DNA of 64,000 nt from Chryseobacterium sp. G0201 (lineage in GTDB: Bacteria; Bacteroidota; Bacteroidia; Flavobacteriales; Weeksellaceae), in contig NZ_CP033917.1 in NCBI RefSeq assembly GCF_003815655.1, forward strand, positions 1,984,001-2,048,000, written 5' to 3'. Shown one piece after another: positions 55,321-64,000 of the stretch. Each line of letters starts with the position of its first letter. Positions within the stretch are counted from its first letter, which is position 1. The position numbers and the translations under genes are program-made. The notes below the pieces were generated by a model. It was not told the DNA's origin. It saw nothing but the letters and a program-made list of their open reading frames with translations, and ran no database searches.

Positions 55321-55740
55321 ATGAAAATAACACTTAACAGAATAAACGACGATTTTTTATTTGAATGTACGAATTCTCAAGGAAATTCTATTCTTTTGGA
55401 TAATACAACACAACCCGGCGCAAAAGGAGTTTCTCCAATGGAAAGTGTTTTAATGGCAGTTGCAGGATGCAGCGGAATAGACATTGTTTCTATCCTTAAA
55501 AAACAAAGACAGGAGATTACAGATTTTAAAGCAGAAGTTGAAGGAGAGAGAGTTCAGATCGAAGATGCAAAACCTTTTAAAGCAATTAAAGTTAAATTTT
55601 TACTAGAAGGAAATATCGATCCCAAAAAAGCGCAAAAAGCTGCAGAATTATCTTTCGAAAAATACTGTTCAGTTTCTAAAACTTTGGAACCCAATGTAGA
55701 AATTGGTTATGAAGTTTTTGTGAATGGAGAAAAGATTTAA
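55321..55740 (+). CDS. OsmC family protein
   Basis: A 139-residue OsmC/Ohr-like protein with the two conserved cysteines: C50 in LMAVAGCSGIDIV and C116 in SFEKYCSVSKTL. Such proteins reduce organic hydroperoxides by a cysteine-based mechanism. The YhfA-like subfamily is the closest by pattern (GAKGVSPMESVLMAVAGCSG). It is likely an independent unit after the DUF58 gene, ended by a strong terminator. Confidence 0.92.
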   Translation: MKITLNRINDDFLFECTNSQGNSILLDNTTQPGAKGVSPMESVLMAVAGCSGIDIVSILKKQRQEITDFKAEVEGERVQIEDAKPFKAIKVKFLLEGNIDPKKAQKAAELSFEKYCSVSKTLEPNVEIGYEVFVNGEKI

Positions 55741-55760
55741 GCTAAAAAACGTAAAATAAA

Positions 55761-55790
55761 AAACCCGGATTTGATGTCCGGGTTTTTGTT
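55761..55790. terminator. Bidirectional terminator
   Basis: Perfect 9-bp stem AAACCCGGA (55761-55769) / TCCGGGTTT (55777-55785), A-rich before and T-rich after, between the convergent OsmC and T9SS genes. Confidence 0.85.
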
Positions 55791-55807
55791 TGTCAATAAT
55801 TTGGGTA

Positions 55808-57481
55808 TTATCTTTTAATGATTTTTGTGCTTTTTACGGTACCGTCTTTTGCTGTCAGTGTTAAAATGTATACTCCTGCTTTCACACCTTCCAAATGTAA
55901 TGCTGAAGATGGATTATCAAAAGTTTTCACAGTAATCCCTGAAAGATCTGTAACCACAGCACGTTTCACGTTGTCTGATTTTTCAATATTTAAAACATCC
56001 GTGAACGGATTAGGATAAGCAACGATTTGTTTTTCGGCTTTTACCTCACTTGTAGCTAAAACCAATGGCTCTAAAGTTATAATAACCTTCCATGTATTAT
56101 CATCAACAAGGTTATAATCTGCACTACAGTCAGATCCACCATAAGTTCTCCAGGCTCTCAGTTCAAAATTTACATTTCCTGTAAGGTCATTTGCTAAAGT
56201 TAAACCTGATCTTTCATAAGAGAAAGTTCCTGTGGTACCGCCTGAACCAGATGTTACAGATGGTTCTGAAGTACCATTGGTTGTACAAACTAACAAACTC
56301 TTTTGTTCAGACATCCATCCGTTTCCTTGAGTGGTCATCGTATAAGATACACCGGTTGATTTTATTTTGTAACCTGCCGGAACTGCCACTGTAAGTAAGC
56401 CCGGACAGTTTGTTGTCGCTGTAATGCTTGGTGTACCGCTGCTGTACATTGTATTGATAACTCCTGATGTGTAGCTTGTAGAGACTTGCCCGGTAGCAAA
56501 CTCTTTCATTTTCCAGAAACCTTGTGATGAGCCACAATTTGATCTTACCCAGAAATAATACGTCTGCCCTGTAGCCAAACTATTTAAGGTTACGGAAGTA
56601 TTTCCTGCTGCTACGCTTCCTGTGGGGGTAGTTGTCGCAGTTGGGGCATTAGGAGAAGTGCTTACATAGTATTGATAGCCTGATAAAGGTGCGCTGGCAG
56701 GAGCTGTCCAGTTCAAAGTAGCGCCTGTCATCGTAGAAGTATACGTAATATTGGATGGTGAAGCGCATGCAGCATAGAGATCTGCCGAAAAAGCAAAAAT
56801 ATTAGGAACTCCTCCTGATACTTTGGTTACTGTAACACTTTGTATATTTTTTGACTGATTCCCGGCATCTATTGCTAACGGAATTTGATATAATCTAGGA
56901 TCTGTTCCGCCTCCGGCTTCTAAATTGTCATTATTGATATTAATCCTTCCAATCCCCTGAATGGCAAAATTTGATCCATAATACCAATCTGAGATATCAA
57001 CTCCACTAAAAGTTTGAGTGGTAGAATCTGAAAAATTAACGGTAACATTTACTGTACAGTCACCACTTCCGCCAGTTGCCAACATGTATAAACTCAGAAC
57101 CGGTGTAGGTGTTGAAAAAGTTAATGTTCCGGAATCATTTACGTTTTGTAGTCTTAAAGAATTGTTGGAGCTGTAAGGTGCAAGCTGATAACTCAATCCC
57201 GAAGTGGATCCTACAGCCGAATTGATAATTCTGTTAATAGGAAGTCCATAAGTGAGCGCTGTACTTGAAGAGGTCAATTGAAAATCCCTAGATACAAAAG
57301 CATAACTCACGCCGTCTACATCATTGTTGGTAGATGAAGCTGAGGGGCCAACTCCGTTTGCGATAACATCGGCATTGAAACCGCTTTGAATTGCTATCGA
57401 CTGATATTCCTGCGCTTTAATTTGATTAATAAACATGCTTGATAATACCAAGCCCGTAATAGGTAGTAGTTTTGTTTTCAT
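55808..57481 (-). CDS. T9SS-sorted protein with fibronectin type III domain (paralogue of 38817)
   Basis: A 557-residue secreted protein: signal peptide (ending IKAQ, residue 23); an N-terminal domain matching that of the 38817 protein (SGFNADVIANGVGPSASST, YQLAPYSSNNSLRLQNVND, NFAIQGIGR); a fibronectin type III domain (ATLNWTAPASAPLSGYQYYV to GQTYYFWVRSNCGSS); a jelly-roll-like domain; and a type A T9SS tail (IVAYPNPFTDVLNIEK, ending KIIKR). Likely surface exposed. The first ~230 residues define a paralogous family of unknown function within this genome. Confidence 0.85.
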   Translation of the reverse strand: MKTKLLPITGLVLSSMFINQIKAQEYQSIAIQSGFNADVIANGVGPSASSTNNDVDGVSYAFVSRDFQLTSSSTALTYGLPINRIINSAVGSTSGLSYQLAPYSSNNSLRLQNVNDSGTLTFSTPTPVLSLYMLATGGSGDCTVNVTVNFSDSTTQTFSGVDISDWYYGSNFAIQGIGRININNDNLEAGGGTDPRLYQIPLAIDAGNQSKNIQSVTVTKVSGGVPNIFAFSADLYAACASPSNITYTSTMTGATLNWTAPASAPLSGYQYYVSTSPNAPTATTTPTGSVAAGNTSVTLNSLATGQTYYFWVRSNCGSSQGFWKMKEFATGQVSTSYTSGVINTMYSSGTPSITATTNCPGLLTVAVPAGYKIKSTGVSYTMTTQGNGWMSEQKSLLVCTTNGTSEPSVTSGSGGTTGTFSYERSGLTLANDLTGNVNFELRAWRTYGGSDCSADYNLVDDNTWKVIITLEPLVLATSEVKAEKQIVAYPNPFTDVLNIEKSDNVKRAVVTDLSGITVKTFDNPSSALHLEGVKAGVYILTLTAKDGTVKSTKIIKR

Positions 57482-57635
57482 AGAAGCAGTAATGATTTTT
57501 GTTGTGCTAATATATGTATTATGTTGTAAATAATTTAATAAAATTTTAAAATTAATATTAAATTTTAATTAAAAATGTTTTTTAGGTGTCTTTGCTTTAT
57601 TTATTAATAATTAGATAGTAATTAATTATAAAAAA

Positions 57636-57660
57636 TACCCTTCCATTGAATGAAAGGGTA
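57636..57660 (-). terminator. Terminator of the LRR gene
   Basis: Stem TACCCTTcCATT / AATGaAAGGGTA (57636-57660), followed on the minus strand by ATTTTTTAT, 22 bases beyond the stop at 57682. Confidence 0.75.
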
Positions 57661-57681
57661 GAATATTGAAAAATGATTTCC

Positions 57682-59946
57682 TTAGTTTTTAATGATCTTT
57701 TTAGTAAGTGTTTCTTTTTCTGTAATAATTTTAAGAATATATATTCCCGAAGTATTACTATGAATAGAAACTTTCGTGTTTTGAGAATTAATTCCTATTT
57801 GTTTCTGAATAATTCTTCCCTGCGCATCATAAATTTCAATTGAATTGATCTTAGAATCAGCAGCTATATTCACATCTCCTTTCGTAGGATTTGGATAAAT
57901 ATTCACAGAATTTTTTTCGTTTGAAATATTATTTGTTGATAATACGGGACCGGTTGTGTTGCAATCGGTATAAACAGCACAAGTTGTATTACCCATCATA
58001 TCTAATTGATCCTGTATGGCCGCAGCTTCGCTCGCATCACAACATATGAATTGACTTGGTGATGCAATAAGGTAATCAATCATTTCATTTACACCATTTT
58101 TTATGTATAATCTTTCCAATACAGAAGATGCTAAGATGAAGTTTTGCATGTTTGGACAATTATTTACATTCAGACTTTTTAGATAATTATCACCATTTAG
58201 GGTTGGCATATTACTGTCATAAAACTCATTGTAACCATAGTCTTTAATAAGAATTGATTGTAATTTCTGATGTCCGCTAAAATCTATATCAACGAATTTA
58301 TTATATCCAATCGAAATCAACTCTAAGTTTGGAGTACTGTGAATGTTGAAGGCAGTCAGATTATTATTAAAAACATGAAGCTTTTTTAAGTTGTTTGAAC
58401 TTCCTTGAATGCTGGTTATCATGTTAGAATTACAGTCTAATATTTCTACACTTGGCATTTTTAATAGATTCACATTTGTAATTTTGTTTGCCGTTACGGA
58501 TAATGCTTTGATATTTGGGCTGTTATCCATCAAAATATTATCTATGGTTGTAAGCAAGCCTTTATAGGCAATAATTTCTTGTAAGTTTGGACAATTTTTT
58601 ACATTTAGGTTGGTAAGACTTGTTCTCGCAACATTGGTAGAAACTAAATTTGTACAACCTTCTAGATTCACATCTCTTAAAGCCAATTTTTCCGGGGAAG
58701 AAATATGGTTCGGACCAAAATAATCTTGATGGTTATGATTAAATTGAGTCAGAGAAATACAATTTTTTAGATTAACCATTTCTAAGGCACTTTGAAAACT
58801 CAAATCAATATTTATAAGTGATGTACAGTTTTCACCTTTTAAATATTTCAACCTCATTCCTTTTTCTGGTAAGCTAGTTGGTGTAAAAGAATTGTTTTCA
58901 ATGCTTATTTCTAGGCTAGTCAAGTTGGCCATATTACTTACATCAATTCCTCTTAAAGGATGATCATTAAATGCTATAGTTTCTAGATTTGGAGAACCTT
59001 TTAAATCTACATCATATAAGCTGCCCCAATAATAGAATTGTGTTTGCCCCATATTTTCTAGCCCGACACCATCATATTTAATTTTTTTCAAATTAATCAT
59101 TCCATACGTATTGATAGAGCTTAAAGATGTAGGAGTAATAGGATAAGATTCATTCAAATCCAATTCTTTAATTTGAGAAAGCTCAGACAATTGTAAAATA
59201 CCATCTACGTTTGCATCAATTTTAAAATATTGATTACTAAGATTTTTTGCAACCATATTAGATGAGGATGAATAAAGTAATGCTGCTTTAAAAGTCGGAT
59301 CAAGATAAGGTATTGTACTAATTGTTTGTGAAATACTTCCTGTGGATGGTAAAATATCAGAACTGTCTTTTAAAACTTCCGTTAATACAGGATTGTTCGA
59401 AACATTAAGTGTTTGAATGTTATTCGGATGCGCATCAATAAAAGACAAACCTGAAAGCTGATTTCCGGATAAATTAACGGTAATAAGATTAGGTAAATTT
59501 GATACGTTGATATAAATAAGGCTGTTGTTAGCTAAATCAATATTCTTGATGTTTGGGGAATATTGAAAATAAGCACCAGCGATATTATTATTGTTGGCTA
59601 TAATTGTTTGCAGGCTTTCCAACCCCTGTAATTCTAATCTTTGAATGGTGTTATTAGAGCAGTCAAGTTTTACAAGATTTCTGAATTGAAATATTCCGTC
59701 AAGTTCATGTATATTAGAATTTGATAAATTCAGTTCACTTACTTTTTCAGCTTCATTTTTACTAATATCTCCATCTGCATTTGCATCTACTGCAAAATAA
59801 TTTCCGTTTAGATCCTTTGCTATCATATTTCCTGATGAGGAAGCAACTAGTTTTGCTTTAAAATTTCCTTCCAGATTCAATATTTGCGCTTTTAATCCCA
59901 ACATGAACATCGAGAAAGAAAGCAAAAGAAATAATTTTGTTTTCAT
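57682..59946 (-). CDS. Leucine-rich-repeat protein with EF-hand-like loops and T9SS tail
   Basis: A 754-residue secreted protein. Signal peptide ends at LKAQ (residue 21). Two similar modules of ~50 residues each (starting at about 28 and 215) contain EF-hand-type loops DANADGDISKNE and DANVDGILQLSE, each followed by LRRs (SELNLSNSNIHELDG, NLVKLDCSNNTIQRLEL, NLITVNLSGNQLSGL and many more). The type A T9SS tail begins VNIYPNPTKGDVNIAA and ends KKIIKN. Probably a surface adhesin or ligand-binding protein that needs calcium; ligand unknown. Confidence 0.88.
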   Translation of the reverse strand: MKTKLFLLLSFSMFMLGLKAQILNLEGNFKAKLVASSSGNMIAKDLNGNYFAVDANADGDISKNEAEKVSELNLSNSNIHELDGIFQFRNLVKLDCSNNTIQRLELQGLESLQTIIANNNNIAGAYFQYSPNIKNIDLANNSLIYINVSNLPNLITVNLSGNQLSGLSFIDAHPNNIQTLNVSNNPVLTEVLKDSSDILPSTGSISQTISTIPYLDPTFKAALLYSSSSNMVAKNLSNQYFKIDANVDGILQLSELSQIKELDLNESYPITPTSLSSINTYGMINLKKIKYDGVGLENMGQTQFYYWGSLYDVDLKGSPNLETIAFNDHPLRGIDVSNMANLTSLEISIENNSFTPTSLPEKGMRLKYLKGENCTSLINIDLSFQSALEMVNLKNCISLTQFNHNHQDYFGPNHISSPEKLALRDVNLEGCTNLVSTNVARTSLTNLNVKNCPNLQEIIAYKGLLTTIDNILMDNSPNIKALSVTANKITNVNLLKMPSVEILDCNSNMITSIQGSSNNLKKLHVFNNNLTAFNIHSTPNLELISIGYNKFVDIDFSGHQKLQSILIKDYGYNEFYDSNMPTLNGDNYLKSLNVNNCPNMQNFILASSVLERLYIKNGVNEMIDYLIASPSQFICCDASEAAAIQDQLDMMGNTTCAVYTDCNTTGPVLSTNNISNEKNSVNIYPNPTKGDVNIAADSKINSIEIYDAQGRIIQKQIGINSQNTKVSIHSNTSGIYILKIITEKETLTKKIIKN

Positions 59947-60050
59947 AGTATAATTTTTTATTGTGTGTTTTAATTTTAGCTGATTTTATTCTTTTTAAGA
60001 AAAAATATTGATGTTTGATAAAAAATATTATCAAGAAAATATTAGCAGAT

Positions 60051-60182
60051 TTATTGAGTAATTAATTGCTTTTTGGTGTTAAAAAAGAAACCAGCTTTAA
60101 AAAGCAAGATATAGACAGAGCAGTTCTGTTTAAGTTTTCCTAATAAGAATATTAGGAAAGCAAAAGGGAATTTTGTTTTCAT
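60051..60182 (-). CDS. Possible 43-residue secreted peptide or gene remnant
   Basis: ATG at 60180-60182 on the minus strand, stop at 60051-60053. The start MKTKFPFAFLIFLLG matches the first residues (MKTK) and the signal-like character of the T9SS proteins around it, then continues with KLKQNCSVYILLFKAG. A TATATTTG box (60199-60206) precedes it. It may be a broken leader of a T9SS gene or a small protein. Confidence 0.3.
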   Translation of the reverse strand: MKTKFPFAFLIFLLGKLKQNCSVYILLFKAGFFFNTKKQLITQ

Positions 60183-60198
60183 TTGTGTTTTTGTGATG

Positions 60199-60206
60199 CA
60201 AATATA
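60199..60206 (-). promoter_or_regulatory. Minus-7 box upstream of the LRR gene
   Basis: Minus-strand TATATTTG matches TAnnTTTG. It would drive the small ORF at 60051 and possibly, with a ~250-base leader, the LRR gene. The rest of 59947-60297 is AT-rich with no other feature seen. Confidence 0.45.
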
Positions 60207-60264
60207 AATAAATTATAGATATCTCGCGACTATTATAATTTAGATATAAATCTATAGATTCAGT

Positions 60265-60294
60265 CCATAAAAAAGCCCCTTAAAAAGAGGCTTA
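60265..60294 (-). terminator. Terminator of the GH63-like gene
   Basis: On the minus strand AAGCCTCTT / AAGGGGCTT (with G-T pairs) is followed by TTTTT. It lies directly after the stop at 60298. Confidence 0.7.
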
Positions 60295-60297
60295 GAA

Positions 60298-62913
60298 TTA
60301 TATCGTCATTCTGGGTTTCATTAATTTTGCGACGGTGGCAGTCCATCCAGTTTGATGTGATGCGCCAACTCCGCGACCATTATCTCCATGGAAATATTCA
60401 AAGAAAGTGATGTAATTTTTAAAATTTTCATCATGATTAAATGTCGCATTTCCTCCATTGAAAGCTCTTTCTCCATTTTCATCTTTTAAGAATATAGAGC
60501 AAAGCCTGCCGCTGATATTTTGGGCAACTTCGTCAAGATTTCTTTTGTCACCGCTTCCAGTTGGTAATTCTACCTTTAAACTGTTTCCGTAATAAAAATG
60601 GAAGCGTTGCAAACTTTCCACGATCAGAAAATTGATAGGAAACCAAATTGGACCTCTCCAGTTGCTGTTTCCTCCAAACATTCTGCTGTCACTTTCTGCG
60701 GGAGTATAATAGACCCTATTTTCTCTACCATGTACAGAAAACACAAACGGGTTTTCTTCATATACTTTAGACATTGCCCTGATTCCGTACGAGCTTAAAA
60801 ATTCTTTTTCATCAAGCATTCTTGTCAGAACTTTCGACAATCTGTTTTTACGCAGAATACTCATCAAATGCTTTCTTCCGTGACCTTCCTCTTCCCAATG
60901 AGACACAAGTTTTGTTAATTCCGGTTTGTTTTTTAAGATCCATTCCATTCTTGTCGTAAAGTTTGGCATCTTATCAAGCAAATGATGATCAATAACTTCC
61001 ACAGCAAACAAAGGAATTAGCCCGACAATACTCCTTAAACGTAAAGTAGCACTTTCACCGTTTCCTAGTTGAAGCACGTCATAGAAAAATCCGTCTTCTT
61101 CGTTCCATAGACCTTCTTTTCCGTCACCCATGTTTTCCATGGCTTCAGCAATGTAAAGATAATGTTCAAAGAATTTGATCGCCATATCTTCGTAAACCTG
61201 ATAATATTGAGCAAGTTCCATTGCCATTCTCATCATATTCAGAGCGTACATTGCCATCCAGCTTGTTCCGTCGGCTTGTTCGAGATGCTGACCGTCTTTC
61301 AATTCCATATTTCGGTCAAAAGCTCCGATATTATCGAGTCCTAAGAATCCTCCACCAAAGATATTTTTTCCGTTTTTGTCTTTTCTGTTAACCCACCAAG
61401 TAAAATTTAGAAGCAGTTTTTGAAAAACTTTTTCTAAAAATAAAAGATCAGGTTTTCCATTTGTTTTTTCATCGATTTTAAAAACACGGAAGCACGACCA
61501 GGCATGAACTGGCGGATTTACATCACTCAAGTTCCATTCGTAAGCCGGAAGTTGTCCGTTCGGATGCATGTACCATTCTTTGGTCAATAAAAGAAGCTGG
61601 TTTTTGGCAAATTCAGCATCAATGATGGCAAAAGGAACACAGTGGAAAGCCAGATCCCAAGTTGCATACCAAGGATATTCCCACTTATCAGGCATGGAAA
61701 TAATGTCTTTGTTATGCATGTGATTCCACTCCGTATTTCTTACATAATTATTGAAATCTCTTGGAGCCTCAAAATTAGGATCACCTTTTAACCATTTTCC
61801 AACATTATAATGATAAAATTGTTTGTTCCAAAGTAATCCTGCGAAAGCTTGTCTTTGTACATTTTTTTCGTCTTCACTGTTTACATCATGCTGAATTTCA
61901 TGATAATATTCATCAGCTTCGGAAATTCTTGTTCTAAAAATTTCATCAAATTGATTAAATGGTTCATCAGTTTCATTCGGAGAAAGTCTGAAATCAAAAG
62001 TTTTTGATTCTCCGGCTCCAATCATTTCATCAATTAAAAAAGAAGCTTTTGTACCTCTTTTTTCTGGATTTACAGTATTACTTCCATAAATGATATGATC
62101 ATTAATTCCGTCTTTAAAATAGGTGTTTCCGGAATAAAGTGTTCCGTATAATTTGGGACAATTCGTCTCATTTTCACAAAAAACGCTATTTGAATTACTC
62201 TTTCTGGAATAGAATTTTTTAATAGAAATACTGTCATGATTAATATCGATACAGCTTTCCGAAGAAGCATTTAGCTGACCTTTGTAAGTATTGTAGCCCC
62301 ATTTCCAGTTGTTTCTGAACCAGACGGTCGGAGCAACCAATATAGGCGCATCATTCTGACTTCTGTTGGCTACCGTTACCCTTACTAAAATATCATTATG
62401 TTCAGCTTTACAATATTCAATGAAAATATCAAAATATTCATTGTTATTAAAGATTCCGGTATCAAAAATCTCGTATTCAGGTTCTTTTTTGCTTCGTCTC
62501 CCATTTTCGGAAATTAATTGATCATAAGGAAACTCGTTGATGGGATATTTATATACCATCTTCATGTAACTGTGAGTAGGGGTGTTGTCTAAATAATAAA
62601 AGATTTCTTTAATATCTTCACCATGATTTCCCTGATGATTGCTCAACCCGAAAAATCGCTCTTTTACCATCTTATCTTTTTTGTTCCAGAAAGAAAGCGC
62701 AAAACATAAAAGCTGCTTCGGATCAGAGATTCCTGCGATGCCTTCTTCTGCCCATCTGTAAGCATAGCTTTCGGCTTTGTCATGACTTGTAGATCCCCAC
62801 GCATTGCCGTCCGGACTGTAGTCTTCACGCACATTTCCCCATTGTCGGTTACTTACATAAGGTCCCCAGTTTTTCCAGTCTTTATCTTGTAATCTTTGTT
62901 TTTCAACACTCAT
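60298..62913 (-). CDS. GH63/MGH1-like glucosidase
   Basis: An 871-residue protein without a signal peptide, so probably cytoplasmic. The N-terminal beta domain (WGPYVSNRQWGNVREDYSPD) is followed by an (alpha/alpha)6 barrel of the GH63/glycogen-debranching type: KWEYPWYATWDLAFHCVPFA with the acid candidate Asp, EWNLSDVNPPVHAWS, GGGFLGLDNIGAFDR, EQADGTSWMAMYALNMM, and near the end SDSRMFGGNSNWRGPIWFPI, HGDNGRGVGASHQTGWTATV. Likely an alpha-glucosidase or alpha-mannosidase-type enzyme on short gluco-oligosaccharides or glycosyl-trehalose. Monocistronic. Confidence 0.85.
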   Translation of the reverse strand: MSVEKQRLQDKDWKNWGPYVSNRQWGNVREDYSPDGNAWGSTSHDKAESYAYRWAEEGIAGISDPKQLLCFALSFWNKKDKMVKERFFGLSNHQGNHGEDIKEIFYYLDNTPTHSYMKMVYKYPINEFPYDQLISENGRRSKKEPEYEIFDTGIFNNNEYFDIFIEYCKAEHNDILVRVTVANRSQNDAPILVAPTVWFRNNWKWGYNTYKGQLNASSESCIDINHDSISIKKFYSRKSNSNSVFCENETNCPKLYGTLYSGNTYFKDGINDHIIYGSNTVNPEKRGTKASFLIDEMIGAGESKTFDFRLSPNETDEPFNQFDEIFRTRISEADEYYHEIQHDVNSEDEKNVQRQAFAGLLWNKQFYHYNVGKWLKGDPNFEAPRDFNNYVRNTEWNHMHNKDIISMPDKWEYPWYATWDLAFHCVPFAIIDAEFAKNQLLLLTKEWYMHPNGQLPAYEWNLSDVNPPVHAWSCFRVFKIDEKTNGKPDLLFLEKVFQKLLLNFTWWVNRKDKNGKNIFGGGFLGLDNIGAFDRNMELKDGQHLEQADGTSWMAMYALNMMRMAMELAQYYQVYEDMAIKFFEHYLYIAEAMENMGDGKEGLWNEEDGFFYDVLQLGNGESATLRLRSIVGLIPLFAVEVIDHHLLDKMPNFTTRMEWILKNKPELTKLVSHWEEEGHGRKHLMSILRKNRLSKVLTRMLDEKEFLSSYGIRAMSKVYEENPFVFSVHGRENRVYYTPAESDSRMFGGNSNWRGPIWFPINFLIVESLQRFHFYYGNSLKVELPTGSGDKRNLDEVAQNISGRLCSIFLKDENGERAFNGGNATFNHDENFKNYITFFEYFHGDNGRGVGASHQTGWTATVAKLMKPRMTI

Positions 62914-63065
62914 ATTTCATCACTTTTCATTACGAAGGTAAGTTTTTTGAAAAATAATTCCAACATTTTGAATTTGAAGAATACTTAACATGTCCTTGGA
63001 ACTCTTTTGTTTAAAGGCTTTTCGAGATTAAATTAAATTTTTATAAATATTTAAAAGAAAATTTC

Positions 63066-63073
63066 TATCTTTG
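63066..63073 (+). promoter_or_regulatory. Promoter minus-7 box of the SAM riboswitch-metX unit
   Basis: TATCTTTG is a canonical TAnnTTTG match, ending 29 bases before the riboswitch P1 helix. Confidence 0.6.
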
Positions 63074-63102
63074 CAGCATTCGATCATTCACATATTGAAA
63101 AT

Positions 63103-63206
63103 GTTATCAAGAAAGGTTGAGGGATTAGACCCTGTGAAACCTTAGCAACCCTTTGCGCAAGCGAAGAAGGTGCTACGTTCTACCAAAATTTATTTGGACA
63201 GATAAC
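63103..63206 (+). ncRNA. SAM-I (S-box) riboswitch
   Basis: Closing helix P1: GTTATC (63103-63108) / GATAAC (63201-63206). Inside are the S-box signatures: AAGAAAGGTTGAGGGA, GACCCTGTGAAACCT, AGCAACC, a GCGCAAGCG hairpin, and AAGGTGCTACGTTC, then a final hairpin ACCAAAATTTATTTGGA. S-adenosylmethionine binding in this aptamer lowers expression of methionine genes, matching the downstream metX. Two short hairpins follow (63210-63225, 63224-63238) that may form the expression platform. Confidence 0.9.
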
Positions 63207-63273
63207 TTACTGAAGTTCTTTCAGCCATTTCTAATGGCATTTTCAAATTGTATTATCAAAAAGTATAATAGAA

Positions 63274-64000
63274 TTGAAAACAGAACTAAACTATATTAAT
63301 CTTTCGTATCAAACGAATTCCAAAAAGGAATACAATATCCCGTTGAGCTATCAGCTTTTCGGGAAAGACCTGTTTTCAGCACCGATCATTTTAGTTAATC
63401 ATGCCTTAACCGGAAATTCAGATGTTTCAGGAGAAAAAGGATGGTGGAAAAAATTAATTGGTGAAAATCAGGTTATCGATACAAACAAATATACAGTTCT
63501 GTGTTTCAATATTCCCGGAAACGGTTATGATAATTTTTTAATTGATGAATATGAAGATTTCACGCCTTCAGATATTGCCAATATCTTTTTAAAAGGCCTT
63601 GAAAAACTTAATATAAAAAACTTGTACGCCATTATTGGAGGTTCTCTAGGAGGTGGAATCGGCTGGGAAATGTTGACAAAAAATCCAAATCTTGCCGAGA
63701 TCTTCATCCCAATTGCCTGCGATTACAAAACGCACGATTGGCTTCATGCACAATGTCTGGTTCAGAAATTTTTATTAAATGGAAATGATAAACCACTGCA
63801 AAAAGCCAGAATTCATGCGATGTTGTGTTACAGAACACCTCAATCTTTAAACGATAGATTTCAAAACAAATATAATCAGGAAAAACAGCTTTTAGAATCG
63901 GAAGATTGGCTTGTTTATCACGGAAATTCATTAAACGAAAGATTTAGTTTAAAATCTTATAAACTGATGAATCATCTATTAATGAACATTAACGCAGAAG
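63274..64000 (+). CDS. metX: Homoserine O-acetyltransferase, N-terminal part
   Basis: Partial gene running off the right edge. The frame has no ATG between the preceding stop (63232) and TTG at 63274; from TTG the peptide begins (M)KTELNYINLSYQTNSKKEYN, the natural start for the family. Alpha/beta-hydrolase acyltransferase features: VNHALTGNSDVSGEKGWW, FNIPGNGYDNF, the nucleophile elbow in GGSLGGGIGWEM (Ser), and ACDYKTHDWLHAQC. It acetylates homoserine for methionine synthesis. The SAM-I riboswitch directly upstream supports this. About 242 codons are visible. Confidence 0.9.
   Translation, partial: MKTELNYINLSYQTNSKKEYNIPLSYQLFGKDLFSAPIILVNHALTGNSDVSGEKGWWKKLIGENQVIDTNKYTVLCFNIPGNGYDNFLIDEYEDFTPSDIANIFLKGLEKLNIKNLYAIIGGSLGGGIGWEMLTKNPNLAEIFIPIACDYKTHDWLHAQCLVQKFLLNGNDKPLQKARIHAMLCYRTPQSLNDRFQNKYNQEKQLLESEDWLVYHGNSLNERFSLKSYKLMNHLLMNINAE

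Overview
The window looks like a chromosomal segment of a Chryseobacterium-like member of the Flavobacteriia (Bacteroidota). The reasons are an AT-rich genome, starts without Shine-Dalgarno sequences, repeated TAnnTTTG-type minus-7 boxes in front of genes, several proteins ending in type IX secretion (T9SS) sorting tails, a SusC/TonB-like outer-membrane barrel, an OmpA with thrombospondin type 3 repeats, and a SAM riboswitch in front of metX. The genus is inferred from overall feel, not from a search. No tRNA, rRNA, transposase, integrase or CRISPR array was seen.

Region by region. 1-7005 is the end of the spc operon plus the alpha operon: rpsH (partial), rplF, rplR, rpsE, rpmD, rplO, secY, infA, rpmJ, rpsM, rpsK, rpsD, rpoA, rplQ. 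It has a very stable hairpin between infA and rpmJ and a terminator at the end. 7082-12564 holds a T9SS protein with BNR-like repeats, a small lipoprotein, enolase and citrate synthase. 12678-14541 holds an SDR oxidoreductase with an NTF2-like protein, a divergent HxlR regulator, and a short six-cysteine peptide with a double-glycine leader. 14851-17281 is a two-enzyme arginine/citrulline hydrolase cassette interrupted by a four-helix-bundle gene with inverted-repeat flanks. 17282-18814 holds an unknown protein and a strongly structured candidate small RNA. 18815-27306 is an RHS polymorphic-toxin operon: a T9SS protein, a long SpvB/YD-type protein, an RHS-core protein with a metzincin-type zinc protease tip, and a lipoprotein that is the likely immunity factor.

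27735-37468 carries a GH43-discoidin protein, an esterase-like lipoprotein, an outer-membrane barrel with a dyad at its promoter, a DUF3817 membrane protein, nadD, recJ and two ferritin-like secreted proteins. 37575-47454 carries an M48 protease, a T9SS fibronectin-type protein, an asymmetric ABC-F protein, smpB, ompA, yebC, an LpxH-like phosphatase, a glycosyltransferase and a GNAT enzyme. 47599-55740 is the RDD / SpoIIM / DUF4129 / DUF4350 / MoxR / DUF58 membrane cluster, again interrupted by a four-helix-bundle gene with inverted-repeat flanks, and followed by an OsmC protein. 55808-62913 has a second fibronectin-type T9SS protein (paralogue of the one at 38.8 kb), a leucine-rich-repeat T9SS protein with two EF-hand-like loops, and a GH63-like glucosidase. 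The window ends with a SAM-I riboswitch and the start of metX.

The most interesting items are: the RHS toxin with its metzincin tip and adjacent lipoprotein; the structured RNA just upstream of that operon, whose loop can pair with two competing downstream segments; and two four-helix-bundle genes that sit inside unrelated operons between their own inverted repeats, resembling 23S rRNA intervening sequences relocated between protein genes.
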